From Ecdyonurus torrentis (Eukaryota; Arthropoda; Insecta; Ephemeroptera; Heptageniidae), in the NCBI GenBank assembly GCA_949318235.1, contig OX439131.1, positions 15,407,434-15,471,433 of the forward strand: a stretch of DNA of 64,000 nucleotides, read 5' to 3'. The position numbers and the translations under genes are program-made. Below are positions 9,768 through 22,590 of this stretch, in pieces. Below the pieces are notes generated by a model. It had not been told where the DNA came from and did not search any database. It saw only the letters and a program-made list of their open reading frames with translations. How positions within the stretch are numbered: position 1 is the stretch's first letter; each line of letters opens with the position of its first letter.

Positions 9768-12002
9768 CATTACACTACTAATCTATTGTCCTTGTACTTC
9801 TTTGCATTATTATAGTAAATTTAAATTGATTTTTTTATGTATAATTAGAGAATATTAAATTGAATTTCATATGTGGGATAAAAAGAAAAGAGAAAAAAAA
9901 ATTGCTCATAATAATTTATAAGAGCCTTATTACAATATTAAAATGTAAGATTAATGTATCAAAGTTTCATGAATTTAAAAGAGAATTTTATTTATTAGAA
10001 TATAATTTATTGACTTTTGTTTAAAAATGAAGTGAAAATTGTATTTTAGAAGTGCAAAAAGAGCAAGGCATTGATTGGATGTTAAAAATTCCTCCCTTTG
10101 CCTCTCCTCACCTCTTTGCCTGGCTGTTGACTGATTATTTATTTGTGCCATGGCAACACCCCTTGCCTTCTCTCTCTTTCCCTCCTCACCCTTCGCCCAC
10201 TTTTTATTTATAGCACAAACTTGAATATATATAAATAAATATGTTTTTATCAAATTGTGCCTGGGGTGACAATCAAGATCAGTGCCTTATTAATAACAAA
10301 TTAATACCTTACCACTACCATATTTTGTATCAAATTAGTAAATACGGTATATTATGGACTAGGTTAAATTTAATACACACAACAAATATATATAATATAT
10401 TATAATATATAGAATATTGTACATATAAATTGTACAGACTAAAAACAAATTGTAATAAAATTATAATTATTACTAATTAATGTATTTTTTTTTAATATGA
10501 TTTGATTAATTTATAATCATACTTATTTATACATTAAATTAAAACTCAGGAGTTATACATTATAATAGTAGACGTACTACCTTAAATTTTAGGTATAATA
10601 GAAAGAAGAAAAAAAGAAGAGATTTTTGTTAATAAAATTTTTAAAAAAGAGGCAGCGTTGTATATATATATTACTTCTATGATGTTATGTAATTATATTT
10701 CTCTCTTTATTTTAAATGTCCCAGTTATTAAATTTTAAAAAAAGTTGACATAATTTAGTTTAAAATTTTTAAATAATATTAATATGTAATTTTAAAACAA
10801 AAAAAACTTAAGTAATGTTAGCAAGAAATTTGCGTTTTTTTTTTTAATTTTTTTTTTTAAAACATGGTGCTACTGTTTGTTTGTTTTATTCCTGTGTCGA
10901 TCATATGTAAGCATATTTTATGTCTCATACATTTTGTGAATAAAATCATATCATGTTTTTATCAAATATGTAATAAAAATGTATTTTATTTCTATAATAT
11001 ATTAACCCCATTTTATAACTGTTCTGGTTACATGTATATACTGTCACTGTCTACATATTTATATATCTATAATTAGAATAAATTTGCAGCATTCTTATTT
11101 ATTTCTATTCAGCTTAAATAAGTTTTTAACTTTTAAAGTATTGAACGTCTTGGAAATAAAGTGAATTTTCTTTTAGGAGGGAGGACGACATAAGGGCGGT
11201 TTTTTTTAAGATGGGGGGGGGTGTAATTAATAATTTTATTTATATTTATTTTTAATGTTAAAAATACCAGGATCGCATTTTATTATATATTTTAAAAATA
11301 ACCAATTATTTAATTAATAACTATTATTACTATTTAAATATGATAAAATTAAAGTAAAGTAAAAACACTAATAGCAATTAAAATTTGACCTTTTTTTTTC
11401 GTTTAACATTTGGCGCCTTTCCACAATTACGTCGCTTTTTTTAATCAGCTGTCGAAAAATTGACGCGCTGTTTGATGACACGTACCGAAAGTTATCCTCA
11501 CAGTTATCCTCAAAATTGTATAAAATTGCAGTAGTGCCAACTTTATAAAGTTATCACTAAAAGGTGACTAAAATGAACTAAATACTGTGAGGATGTGAGG
11601 ACGGGTGAGGATAGAGAATAGAAAGGCGCGTAAACTGGATTAAGTTTCAAAGTGATATTTAATATAGGACAGAATGAAAGTGATGAAAGTGTCCCTAATG
11701 TTCCAATGAATCAAGGCAAGAAAAAGCGGCAATTATATTATAATAGAGTAGAACGATAGAAATCAAAATTTAAGATAGGCTTTGTAGCGCTAACATAATT
11801 TATAAAGAACATCTATTTTATTTTATATGAATAATAATAATTTAAATAAATATAATTTCATATATATATATAATATATATAGGCCTATATATTCAAATAA
11901 TCTTATATAATTATTGCTTAAAAATTAGATATATTTAGGATTATATAATAATATATTATATATATAATATTGGAATGCATATAAATATACTCGACATCTG
12001 TT
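9768..12002. other. AT-rich 3' UTR/intergenic DNA
   Basis: No coding exon was recognised. Contents include TA-rich stretches (10370-10430, 11850-11970), several poly(A)/poly(T) runs, a G-run (11212-11221) and a less AT-rich patch at 11400-11640. That patch carries TTATCCTCACAGTTATCCTC and, inverted to it, TGTGAGGATGTGAGGACGGG. The left part may be LRP5/6 3' UTR. Confidence 0.6.
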
Positions 12003-13800
12003 ATATACTTCATTTATTTTCTCCAAAGTCAAGATTTTATATAGGGAGCACACTTCAGATTAAAAAAAAATATAAATATATATAAAAAAATAGAAATGCT
12101 ATTTTTTTATTAATGAATCGACTTTATCAGTTCATTCACTGTAAAATTACGAATTTTCAAAAAAATCTACCGGTTTTTAAACATTTGAGAGCCAAAAGAA
12201 ATCAATTTAACGAATCAGAATAGTAGCCTATACATATATGTATAATAGTCCTTCAAAACTGACTGTAAAAAGTTTAAAAACCGGTAGATTCTCTTTAAAC
12301 TTTGTGTAATCAAAGATTATTAATATTCTTATTAGAATAATTAATAAAAAAAATTGCATTTATACTTTCTTCTATTTTTAAAACTTAATTTATTTTCTCA
12401 AACGTCAAGATTTTAGGAACCACACTTCGGATTAAAAGAAAAAAATTATAAAAAAATGGAAATGCTATTTTTTTATTAATGAATATTCTTAATCAGTTTA
12501 TTAACTGTAAAAACACGAAGTTTCAAGAAAATCTACCGGTTTTTAAACTTTTGCCAGCCTGACAGCCAAGGGAAATCAACTTAACGAATCATAGCCTATA
12601 CATATATGTATAGTCCTTCATAACTGACTGTAAAAAGTTTAAAAACTGGTAGATTCTCTTTAAACTTTGTGTAATTAAAGATTATTAATATACTTTTTAG
12701 AATAAAGTATAAAAAAATAGCATTTCTACTTCCTGCTATTTTTAAAACTTAATTTATTTTCTCCAACGTCAAGATTTTAGGGGAGCACACTTCAAATTTA
12801 AAAAAAAAAAAAAAAATTATAAAAAAATAGAAATGCTATTTTTTTATTAATGAATCTTCTTTATCAGTTCATTAACTGTAAAAACACGAAGTTTCAAGAA
12901 AATCTACCGGTTTTTAAACTTTTGACAGCCAAGGGAAATCAACTTAACGACTCAGAATAGTAGCCTATACATATATGTATAGTCCTTCATAACTGACTGT
13001 AAAAAGTTTAAAAACCGGTAGATTCTCTTTAAACTTTGTGTAATTAAAGATTATTAATATACTTTTAAGAATAATTAATAAAAAAATAGCATTTCTACTT
13101 CCTTCTATTTTTAAAACTTAATTTATTTTCTCCAACATCAAGATTTTAGGGGAGCACACTTCAAATTAAAAAAAAAAAAAAAAAAATTATAAAAAAATGG
13201 AAATGCTATTTTTTTATTAATGAATATTCTTTATCAGTTCATTAACTGTAAAAACACGAAGTTTCAAGAAAATCTACCGGTTTTTAAACTTTTGACAGCC
13301 AAGGGAAATCAACTTAACGACTCAGAATAGTAGCCTATACATATATGTATAGTCCTTCATAACTGACTGTAAAAAGTTTAAAAACCGGTAGATTCTCTTT
13401 AAACTTTGTGTAATTAAAGATTATTAATATACTTTTTAGAATAATTAATAAAAAAATAGCATTTCTACTTCCTTCTATTTTTAAAACTTAATTTATTTTC
13501 TCCAACATCAAGATTTTAGGGGAGCACACTTCAAATTTAAAAAAAAAAAAAAAAAAATTATAAAAAAATGGAAATGCTATTTTTTTATTATTGAATCTTC
13601 TTTATCAGTTCATTAACAGTAAAAACACGAAGTTTCAAGAAAATCTACCGGTTTTTAAACTTTTGACAGCCAAGGGAAATCAACTTAACGACTCAGAATA
13701 GTAGCCTATACATATATGTATAGTCCTTCATAACTGACTGTAAAAAGTTTAAAAACCGGTAGATTCTCTTTAAACTTTGTGTAATTAAAGATTATTAATA

Positions 13801-16016
13801 TACGTTTTAGAATAATTAATAAAAAAATAGCATTTCTACTTCCTTCTATTTTTAAAACTTAATTTATTTTCTCCAACATCAAGATTTTAGGGGAGCACAC
13901 TTCAAATTTAAAAAAAAAAAAAACTTATAAAAAAATGGAAATGCTATTTTTTTATTATTGAATCTTCTTTATCAGTTCATTAACTGTAAAAACACAAAGT
14001 TTCAAGAAAATCTACCGGTTTTTAAACTTTTGACAGCCAAGGGAAATCAACTTAACGACTCAGAATAGTAGCCTATACATATATGTATAGTCCTTCATAA
14101 CTGACTGTAAAAAGTTTAAAAACCGGTAGATTCTCTTTAAACTTTGTGTAATTAAAGATTATTAATATACTTTTAAGAATAATTAATAAAAAAATAGCAT
14201 TTCTACTTCCTTCTATTTTTAAAACTTAATTTATTTTCTCCAACATCAAGATTTTAGGGGAGCACACTTCAAATTAAAAAAAAAAAAAAAAATTATAAAA
14301 AAATGGAAATGCTATTTTTTTATTAATGAATATTCTTTATCAGTTCATTAACTGTAAAAACACGAAGTTTCAAGAAAATCTACCGGTTTTTAAACTTTTG
14401 ACAGCCAAGGGAAATCAACTTAACGACTCAGAATAGTAGCCTATACATATATGTATAGTCCTTCATAACTGACTGTACAAAGTTTAAAAACCGGTAGATT
14501 CTCTTTAAACTTTGTGTAATTAAAGATTATTAATATACTTTTAAGAATAATTAATAAAAAAATAGCATTTCTACTTCCTTCTATTTTTAAAACTTAATTT
14601 ATTTTCTCCAACATCAAGATTTTAGGGGAGCACACTTCAAATTTAAAAAAAAAAAAAAAAAAATTATAAAAAAATGGAAATGCTATTTTTTTATTATTGA
14701 ATCTTCTTTATCAGTTCATTAACAGTAAAAACACGAAGTTTCAAGAAAATCTACCGGTTTTTAAACTTTTGACAGCCAAGGGAAATCAACTTAACGACTC
14801 AGAATAGTAGCCTATACATATATGTATAGTCCTTCATAACTGACTGTAAAAAGTTTAAAAACCGGTAGATTCTCTTTAAACTTTGTGTAATTAAAGATTA
14901 TTAATATACGTTTTAGAATAATTAATAAAAAAATAGCATTTCTACTTCCTTCTATTTTTAAAACTTAATTTATTTTCTCCAACATCAAGATTTTAGGGGA
15001 GCACACTTCAAATTTAAAAAAAAAAAAAACTTATAAAAAAATGGAAATGCTATTTTTTTATTATTGAATCTTCTTTATCAGTTCATTAACTGTAAAAACA
15101 CAAAGTTTCAAGAAAATCTACCGGTTTTTAAACTTTTGACAGCCAAGGGAAATCAACTTAACGACTCAGAATAGTAGCCTATACATATATGTATAGTCCT
15201 TCATAACTGACTGTAAAAAGTTTAAAAACCGGTAGATTCTCTTTAAACTTTGTGTAATTAAAGATTATTAATATACTTTTAAGAATAATTAATAAAAAAA
15301 TAGCATTTCTACTTCCTTCTATTTTTAAAACTTAATTTATTTTCTCCAACATCAAGATTTTAGGGGAGCACACTTCAAATTAAAAAAAAAAAAAAAAATT
15401 ATAAAAAAATGGAAATGCTATTTTTTTATTAATGAATATTCTTTATCAGTTCATTAACTGTAAAAACACGAAGTTTCAAGAAAATCTACCGGTTTTTAAA
15501 CTTTTGACAGCCAAGGGAAATCAACTTAACGACTCAGAATAGTAGCCTATACATATATGTATAGTCCTTCATAACTGACTGTACAAAGTTTAAAAACCGG
15601 TAGATTCTCTTTAAACTTTGTGTAATTAAAGATTATTAATATACTTTTAAGAATAATTAATAAAAAAATAGCATTTCTACTTCCTTCTATTTTTAAAACT
15701 TAATTTATTTTCTCCAACATCAAGATTTTAGGGGAGCACACTTCAAATTTAAAAAAAAAAAAAAACTTATAAAAAAATGGAAATGCTATTTTTTTATTAT
15801 TGAATCTTCTTTATCAGTTCATTAACTGTAAAAACACAAAGTTTCAAGAAAATCTACCGGTTTTTAAACTTTTGACAGCCAAGGGAAATCAACTTAACGA
15901 CTCAGAATAGTAGCCTATACATATATGTATAGTCCTTCATAACTGACTGTAAAAAGTTTAAAAACCGGTAGATTCTCTTTAAACTTTGTGTAATTAAAGA
16001 TTATTAATATACTTTT
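13801..16016. repeat. Higher-order repeat within the array (period about 1107 bp)
   Basis: Unit-specific variants recur every third unit: TACGTTTTAG at about 13801 and 14908; CTGTACAAAG at about 14473 and 15580, then again two units on at 16316; ACACAAAGTTTC at about 13992 and 15098, then 15834; CATTAACAGT at about 13611 and 14719. This shows block duplication of three units (about 1107 bp) followed by a two-unit copy of about 736 bp. Confidence 0.85.
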
Positions 16017-17299
16017 AAGAATAATTAATAAAAAAATAGCATTTCTACTTCCTTCTATTTTTAAAACTTAATTTATTTTCTCCAACATCAAGATTTTAGG
16101 GGAGCACACTTCAAATTAAAAAAAAAAAAAAAAATTATAAAAAAATGGAAATGCTATTTTTTTATTAATGAATATTCTTTATCAGTTCATTAACTGTAAA
16201 AACACGAAGTTTCAAGAAAATCTACCGGTTTTTAAACTTTTGACAGCCAAGGGAAATCAACTTAACGACTCAGAATAGTAGCCTATACATATATGTATAG
16301 TCCTTCATAACTGACTGTACAAAGTTTAAAAACCGGTAGATTCTCTTTAAACTTTGTGTAATTAAAGATTATTAATATACTTTTAAGAATAATTAATAAA
16401 AAAATAGCATTTCTACTTCCTTCTATTTTTAAAACTTAATTTATTTTCTCCAACATCAAGATTTTAGGGGAGCACACTTCAAATTAAAAAAAAAAAAAAA
16501 AAAATTATAAAAAAATGGAAATGCTATTTTTTTATTATTGAATCTTCTTTATCAGTCCATTAACAGTAAAAACACGAAGTTTCAAGAAAATCTACCGGTT
16601 TTTAAACTTTTGACAGCCAAGGGAAATCAACTTAACGACTCAGAATAGTAGCCTATACATATATGTATAGTCCTTCATAACTGACTGTAAAAAGTTTAAA
16701 AACCGGTAGATTCTCTTTAAACTTTGTGTAATTAAAGATTATTAATATACTTTTTAGAATAATTAATAAAAAAATAGCATTTCTACTTCCTTCTATTTTT
16801 AAAACTTAATTTATTTTCTCCAACATCAAGATTTTAGGGGAGCACACTTCAAATTAAAAAAAAAAAAAAAAATTATAAAAAAATGGAAATGCTATTTTTT
16901 TATTAATGAATATTCTTTATCAGTTCATTAACTGTAAAAACACGAAGTTTCAAGAAAATCTACCGGTTTTTAAACTTTTGACAGCCAAGGGAAATCAACT
17001 TAACGACTCAGAATAGTAGCCTATACATATATGTATAGTCCTTCATAACTGACTGTAAAAAGTTTAAAAACCGGTAGATTCTCTTTAAACTTTGTGTAAT
17101 TAAAGATTATTAATATACTTTTAAGAATAATTAATAAAAAAAATAGCATTTCTACTTCCTTCTATTTTTAAAACTTAATTTATTTTCTCCAACATCAAGA
17201 TTTTAGGGGAGCACACTTCAGATTTAAAAAAAAAAATTATAAAAAAGTAAAAATGCTATTTTTTTATAATTGAATCTTCTTTATCAGTTCATTAACTGT

Positions 17300-17460
17300 A
17301 AAAACACGAAGTTTCAAGAAAATCTACCGGTTTTTAAACTTTTTACAGTCAGTTATGAGGGACTATACATATATGTATAGGCTACTATTCTGAGTCGTTA
17401 AGTTGATTTCCCTTGGCTGTCAAAAGTTTAAAAACCGGTAGATTTTCTTGAAACTTCGTT
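17300..17460. repeat. Inversion junction of the array
   Basis: On the left of the loop is the usual left arm (TTTCAAGAAAATCTACCGG). On the right, instead of the normal right arm, lies its own reverse complement (CCGGTAGATTTTCTTGAAAC), and the loop is reversed. The orientation therefore flips inside the ACCGGTTTTTAAACTTTT stem of one unit, leaving a dyad centred near 17380. Confidence 0.9.
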
Positions 17461-19374
17461 ATTTTACAGTTAATGAACTGATAAAGAATATTCATTAATA
17501 AAAAAATAGCATTTTCATTTTTTTATAATTTTTTTTTTTTTTTTTTAAATTTGAAGTGTGCTCCCCTAAAATCTTGATGTTGGAGAAAATAAATTAAGTT
17601 TTAAAAATAGAAGGAAGTAGAAATGCTATTTTTTTATTAATTATTCTAAAAAGTATATTAATAATCTTTAATTACACAAAGTTTAAAGAGAATCTACCGG
17701 TTTTTAAACTTTTTACAGTCAGTTATGAAGGACTATACATATATGTATAGGCTACTATTCTGAGTCGTTAAGTTGATTTCCCTTGGCTGTCAAAAGTTTA
17801 AAAACCGGTAGATTTTCTTGAAACTTCGTGTTTTTACAGTTAATGAACTGATAAAGAAGATTCAATTATAAAAAAATAGCATTTTTACTTTTTTATAATT
17901 TTTTTTTAAATCTGAAGTGTGCTCCCCTAAAATCTTGATGTTGGAGAAAATAAATTAAGTTTTAAAAATAGAAGGAAGTAGAAATGCTATTTTTTTTATT
18001 AATTATTCTTAAAAGTATATTAATAATCTTTAATTACACAAAGTTTAAAGAGAATCTACCGGTTTTTAAACTTTTTACAGTCAGTTATGAAGGACTATAC
18101 ATATATGTATAGGCTACTATTCTGAGTCGTTAAGTTGATTTCCCTTGGCTGTCAAAAGTTTAAAAACCGGTAGATTTTCTTGAATCTTCGTGTTTTTACA
18201 GTTAATGAACTGATAAAGAATATTCATTAATAAAAAAATAGCATTTCCATTTTTTTATAATTTTTTTTTTTTTTTTTTAATTTGAAGTGTGCTCCCCTAA
18301 AATCTTGATGTTGGAGAAAATAAATTAAGTTTTAAAAATAGAAGGAAGTAGAAATGCTATTTTTTTATTAATTATTCTAAAACGTATATTAATAATCTTT
18401 AATTACACAAAGTTTAAAGAGAATCTACCGGTTTTTAAACTTTTTACAGTCAGTTATGAAGGACTATACATATATGTATAGGCTACTATTCTGAGTCGTT
18501 AAGTTGATTTCCCTTGGCTGTCAAAAGTTTAAAAACCGGTAGATTTTCTTGAAACTTCGTTATTTTACAGTTAATGAACTGATAAAGAATATTCATTAAT
18601 AAAAAAATAGCATTTCCATTTTTTTATAATTTTTTTTTTTTTTTTTTTAAATTTGAAGTGTGCTCCCCTAAAATCTTGATGTTGGAGAAAATAAATTAAG
18701 TTTTAAAAATAGAAGGAAGTAGAAATGCTATTTTTTTATTAATTATTCTAAAACGTATATTAATAATCTTTAATTACACAAAGTTTAAAGAGAATCTACC
18801 GGTTTTTAAACTTTTTACAGTCAGTTATGAAGGACTATACAATATACATATATGTATAGGCTACTATTCTGAGTCGTTAAGTTGATTTCCCTTGGCTGTC
18901 AAAAGCTTAAAAACCGGTAGATTTTCTTGAAACTTCGTGTTTTTACAGTTAATGAACTGATAAAGAAGATTCAATAATAAAAAAATAGCATTTCCATTTT
19001 TTTATAATTTTTTTTTTTTTTAATTTGAAGTGTGCTCCCCTAAATCTTGATGTTGGAGAAAAAAAATTAAGTTTTAAAATTAGAAGGAAGTAGAAATGCT
19101 ATTTTTTTATTATATATTCTAAAAATTATATTAATTATCTTTAATTTCACAAAGTTTAAAGAGAATCTACCGGTTTTTAAACTTTTTACAGTCATATGAA
19201 GGACTATACATATATATGTATAGGCTATGATTTGTTAAGATGATTTCCCTTGGCTGTCAAAAGTTTAAAAACCGGTAGATTTTCTTTAAACTTCGTGTTT
19301 TTACAGTTAATGAACTGATAAAGAAGATTCATTAATAAAAACATAGCATTTCCATTTTTTTATAATTTTTTTTA

Positions 19375-20857
19375 TTTATTCTGGAATATGTTCACTTTTT
19401 TAGTACTATTAGAAACTTTTTCATCGATGGCAGTTGGTACACCTGGAAATTTTTGATGAGGATGAGGATAACTTCATTTCGGTTTTGATGACCGGTGCTG
19501 GACGCTGCTGGACGTTTCATTAATATTTTATCATATATTGTCATAATTTGGCGTCTTAAATTAACAATGATGGATATATTAAAGGTATGTTAATATCATC
19601 TTACAATGTTGTTACTGGAAGCGACCGTTTAAGTCATTTTTGTATCAAGTTTTGATGACACATTATGGTAATATAGCATGCAGTATAGACTTTTGGTCTG
19701 ATTTTGCTGAACTACAATAAAGATATGTACTCTGTATGTAATTTATGTATTATTAATGTGCCTATGATGAATATGTAAAAGGTCTGACGCAACTGTGAAC
19801 GCTAGAAAAATTGTATGTATGATTTACACTCAATATGAAAAGGCTGGTGGATATTATGGCAATCGTTCCGAAAATAAGAACACATTTGTTATAAGCTTTA
19901 TCAGACCCACCATCATCAAATAAAATGCCTGATAAATTATACACACGTTATGTTTTTAAGATAGTTATAACGTTACACATAATCAGGCAACATTTCCCCA
20001 TTCAACATTTCCTCTTTTTAAAGTCTCATTGACGTGTTTCTATACATACAATTTTCGAGCAACTTACTTTAGCGAAATGATAACAAATTATAATCTGAGG
20101 CACACACACACACATATATTTCTCCCCCTTTATGATTATTATATATAATGTTGAAGAATTGATGGGTATTAGAAAAAAAAAGTCGCGTGCATGTAAAGTT
20201 GAGCACGCGATCATACTTCTGATATATTTTTTAATAATGCGAGCAGTGCTTTATAAGTTTTCTTTTTTGTTCCCCTTATTATTTTGATACCATGGCGACT
20301 CGAGATTTATGGAATGCTGGTTGCCACCACACCACACACAGCACACACACTATAATATGCAACCTCGTTTTTCTTCAACGAATAGAATGGTCGATGTTAT
20401 TTACATGTGAAAAGAAAAAAGACAGATCAATATCTCGTACCAGGGACTAAGAAAATAAAATATTTTTTTATAATACCTTTTTTATTCAATCTCTTTTTTT
20501 TTTTTTTTCAAGACTATAATATAGAGACTATAAGAAAGGAAAGAGGTGAATCGGAATCGTGTGTTTTTTAGAATGAAATCAAGTAGATAACGTCATTTTT
20601 TTTTTATATATAATATATTTTTAGAATCTGACTATTCTTTTAACATGAAAGCTATTAGTCTTTTGGTGGTAAGAAATATGATTATCGCTGTTTGTATTTC
20701 TTTCCAATCTTCTTTTATTTGTGATATAAAACTATTGTGTAATGAGGGGTTATTAGGAAAATTTGTAATGATAAAAAGAGTGGGATGAGTGAGTAGAGTA
20801 CACAGTAGTACCATTGTGGCGGAAACATTACAAGTTAGGGGTGGAGAGGGAGATCTA
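19375..20857 (+). other. Intergenic DNA, probable CCP2 promoter region
   Basis: Upstream of the carboxypeptidase start. Includes a less AT-rich patch at 19420-19585 that ends in ATGATGGATATATTAAAG|GTATGT, a good splice-donor context, so a non-coding first exon is possible. Another patch at 20285-20370 includes GGTTGCCACCAC. A frame-2 stop at 20786-20788 lies upstream of the chosen start codon. No TATA box could be assigned with confidence. Confidence 0.4.
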
Positions 20858-20936
20858 ATGAGGGGGATGGAAACAGAGGGTGAAACAACGATAGTTAAAG
20901 AACTGCAAGCAGCATTATTTCCAGTATGTCCTAAAG
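20858..20936 (+). CDS. AGBL2: CCP2/3 exon 1 with start codon
   Basis: Reads [26 protein letters not shown]; a second Met is residue 4. The frame is open upstream only to a stop at 20786-20788, with no earlier ATG. The donor AAAG|GTAAAA leaves one base that joins in frame to the next exon's GT to give Gly ([10 protein letters not shown]). The short N-terminus has no strong homology, so an alternative upstream start is possible. Confidence 0.7.
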
Positions 20937-22556
20937 GTAAAAATTATATCATTTTTTTTTAAGACGACTGACACTTTTTTTTTTACTGAAGTAAGAACAT
21001 AGCTGGTGTATTTTAAAATATAATTTATATATAGTAATTAATCTTTTTAATGAGTCATATGAAAGTTTTAATTTTGAGTTAGATATATTTTCATGTAGTG
21101 CACTCTAGTTTACTTTTTTTTTCTCTCTTGTAAAAATAGTTAAACTACAGTAAATTTGCAAGCATTACTACTGTATGGTAGTGTTCTTTACATATTGCAT
21201 TTTGTAAACTTTAATACAGTATGTATCTACGTTAAAAAAAAAAAAAAAAAGTATGTCTTTTATGCATTATTATATGATAAATATTGCCCATGTTGTTGTA
21301 ATTTAATTGCAGAATTAAATATATAAGAATTCTTATAAATTTATAAAATATTAACTTATAAGTTATAAAAATACTAAAAAAGTAAAAAAGTTTTAAAAAA
21401 TTCTTGAATAAAAAAAATATATATAAAAAAAAAGTTTTATGTTTTGCTAAAAAATTAGAAGTTTGAAGATTGTATTAGTTGTCATGTTTGAGAATTTATT
21501 AGTAATAAAAATAATAAAGAGAAGAAAAAAGAGCTGCAAGGTTAAACATAAAAATAAATGTAAATCTAAGACCCCCCCTTTTTTTTTTTTTTTTTTTTCC
21601 GACTTTCATTATGTACTTATTGAATCAAATACCATATTTTGTCATAATGTAGGTAGAAATTATGTAATACAATTTATCTAAAACATTTTGTACTGGTTCC
21701 TGTCATCGGGCACACATCATCTGATTAATACATCACATTTATACTGTAAGTGCTCTTAAGATCACAACCATTATGATTTATTAATTTACTGATATTGTAT
21801 AAGAAAATTAACTTTAAAATAGTGTCTGCAGGTGCATTTTTATCAGATCTCCTACAAACATCACTCAAAACAACCCAATTGGAAATTAGCACAGATTGGC
21901 GGACTCAAAAGTCAGTGGCCAAATTGAAGGAGCCTCGAGATTTATTTGCTCTGAAGAAAGAACCTTGTGCACAACAAGCTGCAAGATGGCCAGTTGAATG
22001 TCAGGTCTTAGAGGAGCCTATCGAACACATCAGTGTTTCTCCGAGTACCCCAGAACATTACTATGTTCCTACTGGGAGAGAACTTCAGCCTAAACCAGTC
22101 GGAGAAGATGCTGGGACTGTCATATTTGAATATAACCCTACCACTGCTGTTACATACGTAAGTCGTTTGCATATTGATCTATACACATTTCACAGATTAT
22201 ATTGAAATAATTTTAAAAAATAATTTCATATAAAAGACAGTAAAACGTAGAACAATTAGAGCACTCTAAATTGAACAATAATTAAACCTAAATTTTTTCT
22301 TATTTGTAGATTGTTGAATAGGAAAAGGAATCGTATTTCTGTTGTAGAATGTGCTAAATAATATTTAAAAATATTACTAATAAAAATAAAATCATATTAT
22401 TATGTAGCACATTCTACGATAGAAATTTGAACCTTTTTTCCAATCAACAATCTACAAAAAAAAATTTGATAGGTAAACACATAGATAGATTAGGAAAAAT
22501 TGAGGAATGGGAAATAGTAATAAGCTTTAGACTGACAGAAATGTCTAATCCAGGCC

Positions 22557-22590
<34 letters not shown>

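Larger units (their letters stand above)
12003..19374. repeat. Tandem and inverted array of about twenty 369-bp fold-back units
   Basis: Marker CTCCAACATCAAGATTTTAG recurs near 12021, 12397, 12761, 13130, 13500, 13871, 14239, 14605, 14978, 15343, 15710, 16080, 16448, 16818 and 17187, a mean spacing of about 369 bp. It then appears reverse-complemented near 17576, 17938, 18308, 18679 and 19049. Each unit has outer inverted ends (AAATGCTATTTTTTTATTAA and its complement) and inner arms CTACCGGTTTTTAAACTTTT / AAAGTTTAAAAACCGGTAG around a loop centred on palindromic CTATACATATATGTATAG. Between fold-backs lies a spacer with a variable A-run. The first two units are the most diverged. No open reading frame was seen. 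It is a satellite-like array, perhaps amplified from a MITE. Confidence 0.95.

Noticed and set aside
9975..10253. Minus-strand 92-codon open frame
   Set aside because: No homology, AT-rich composition, inside probable LRP5/6 3' UTR or intergenic DNA.
12003..19374. CRISPR-like array
   Set aside because: Units are 369 bp, nearly identical throughout, with no short unique spacers; the host is an animal and there are no cas genes.
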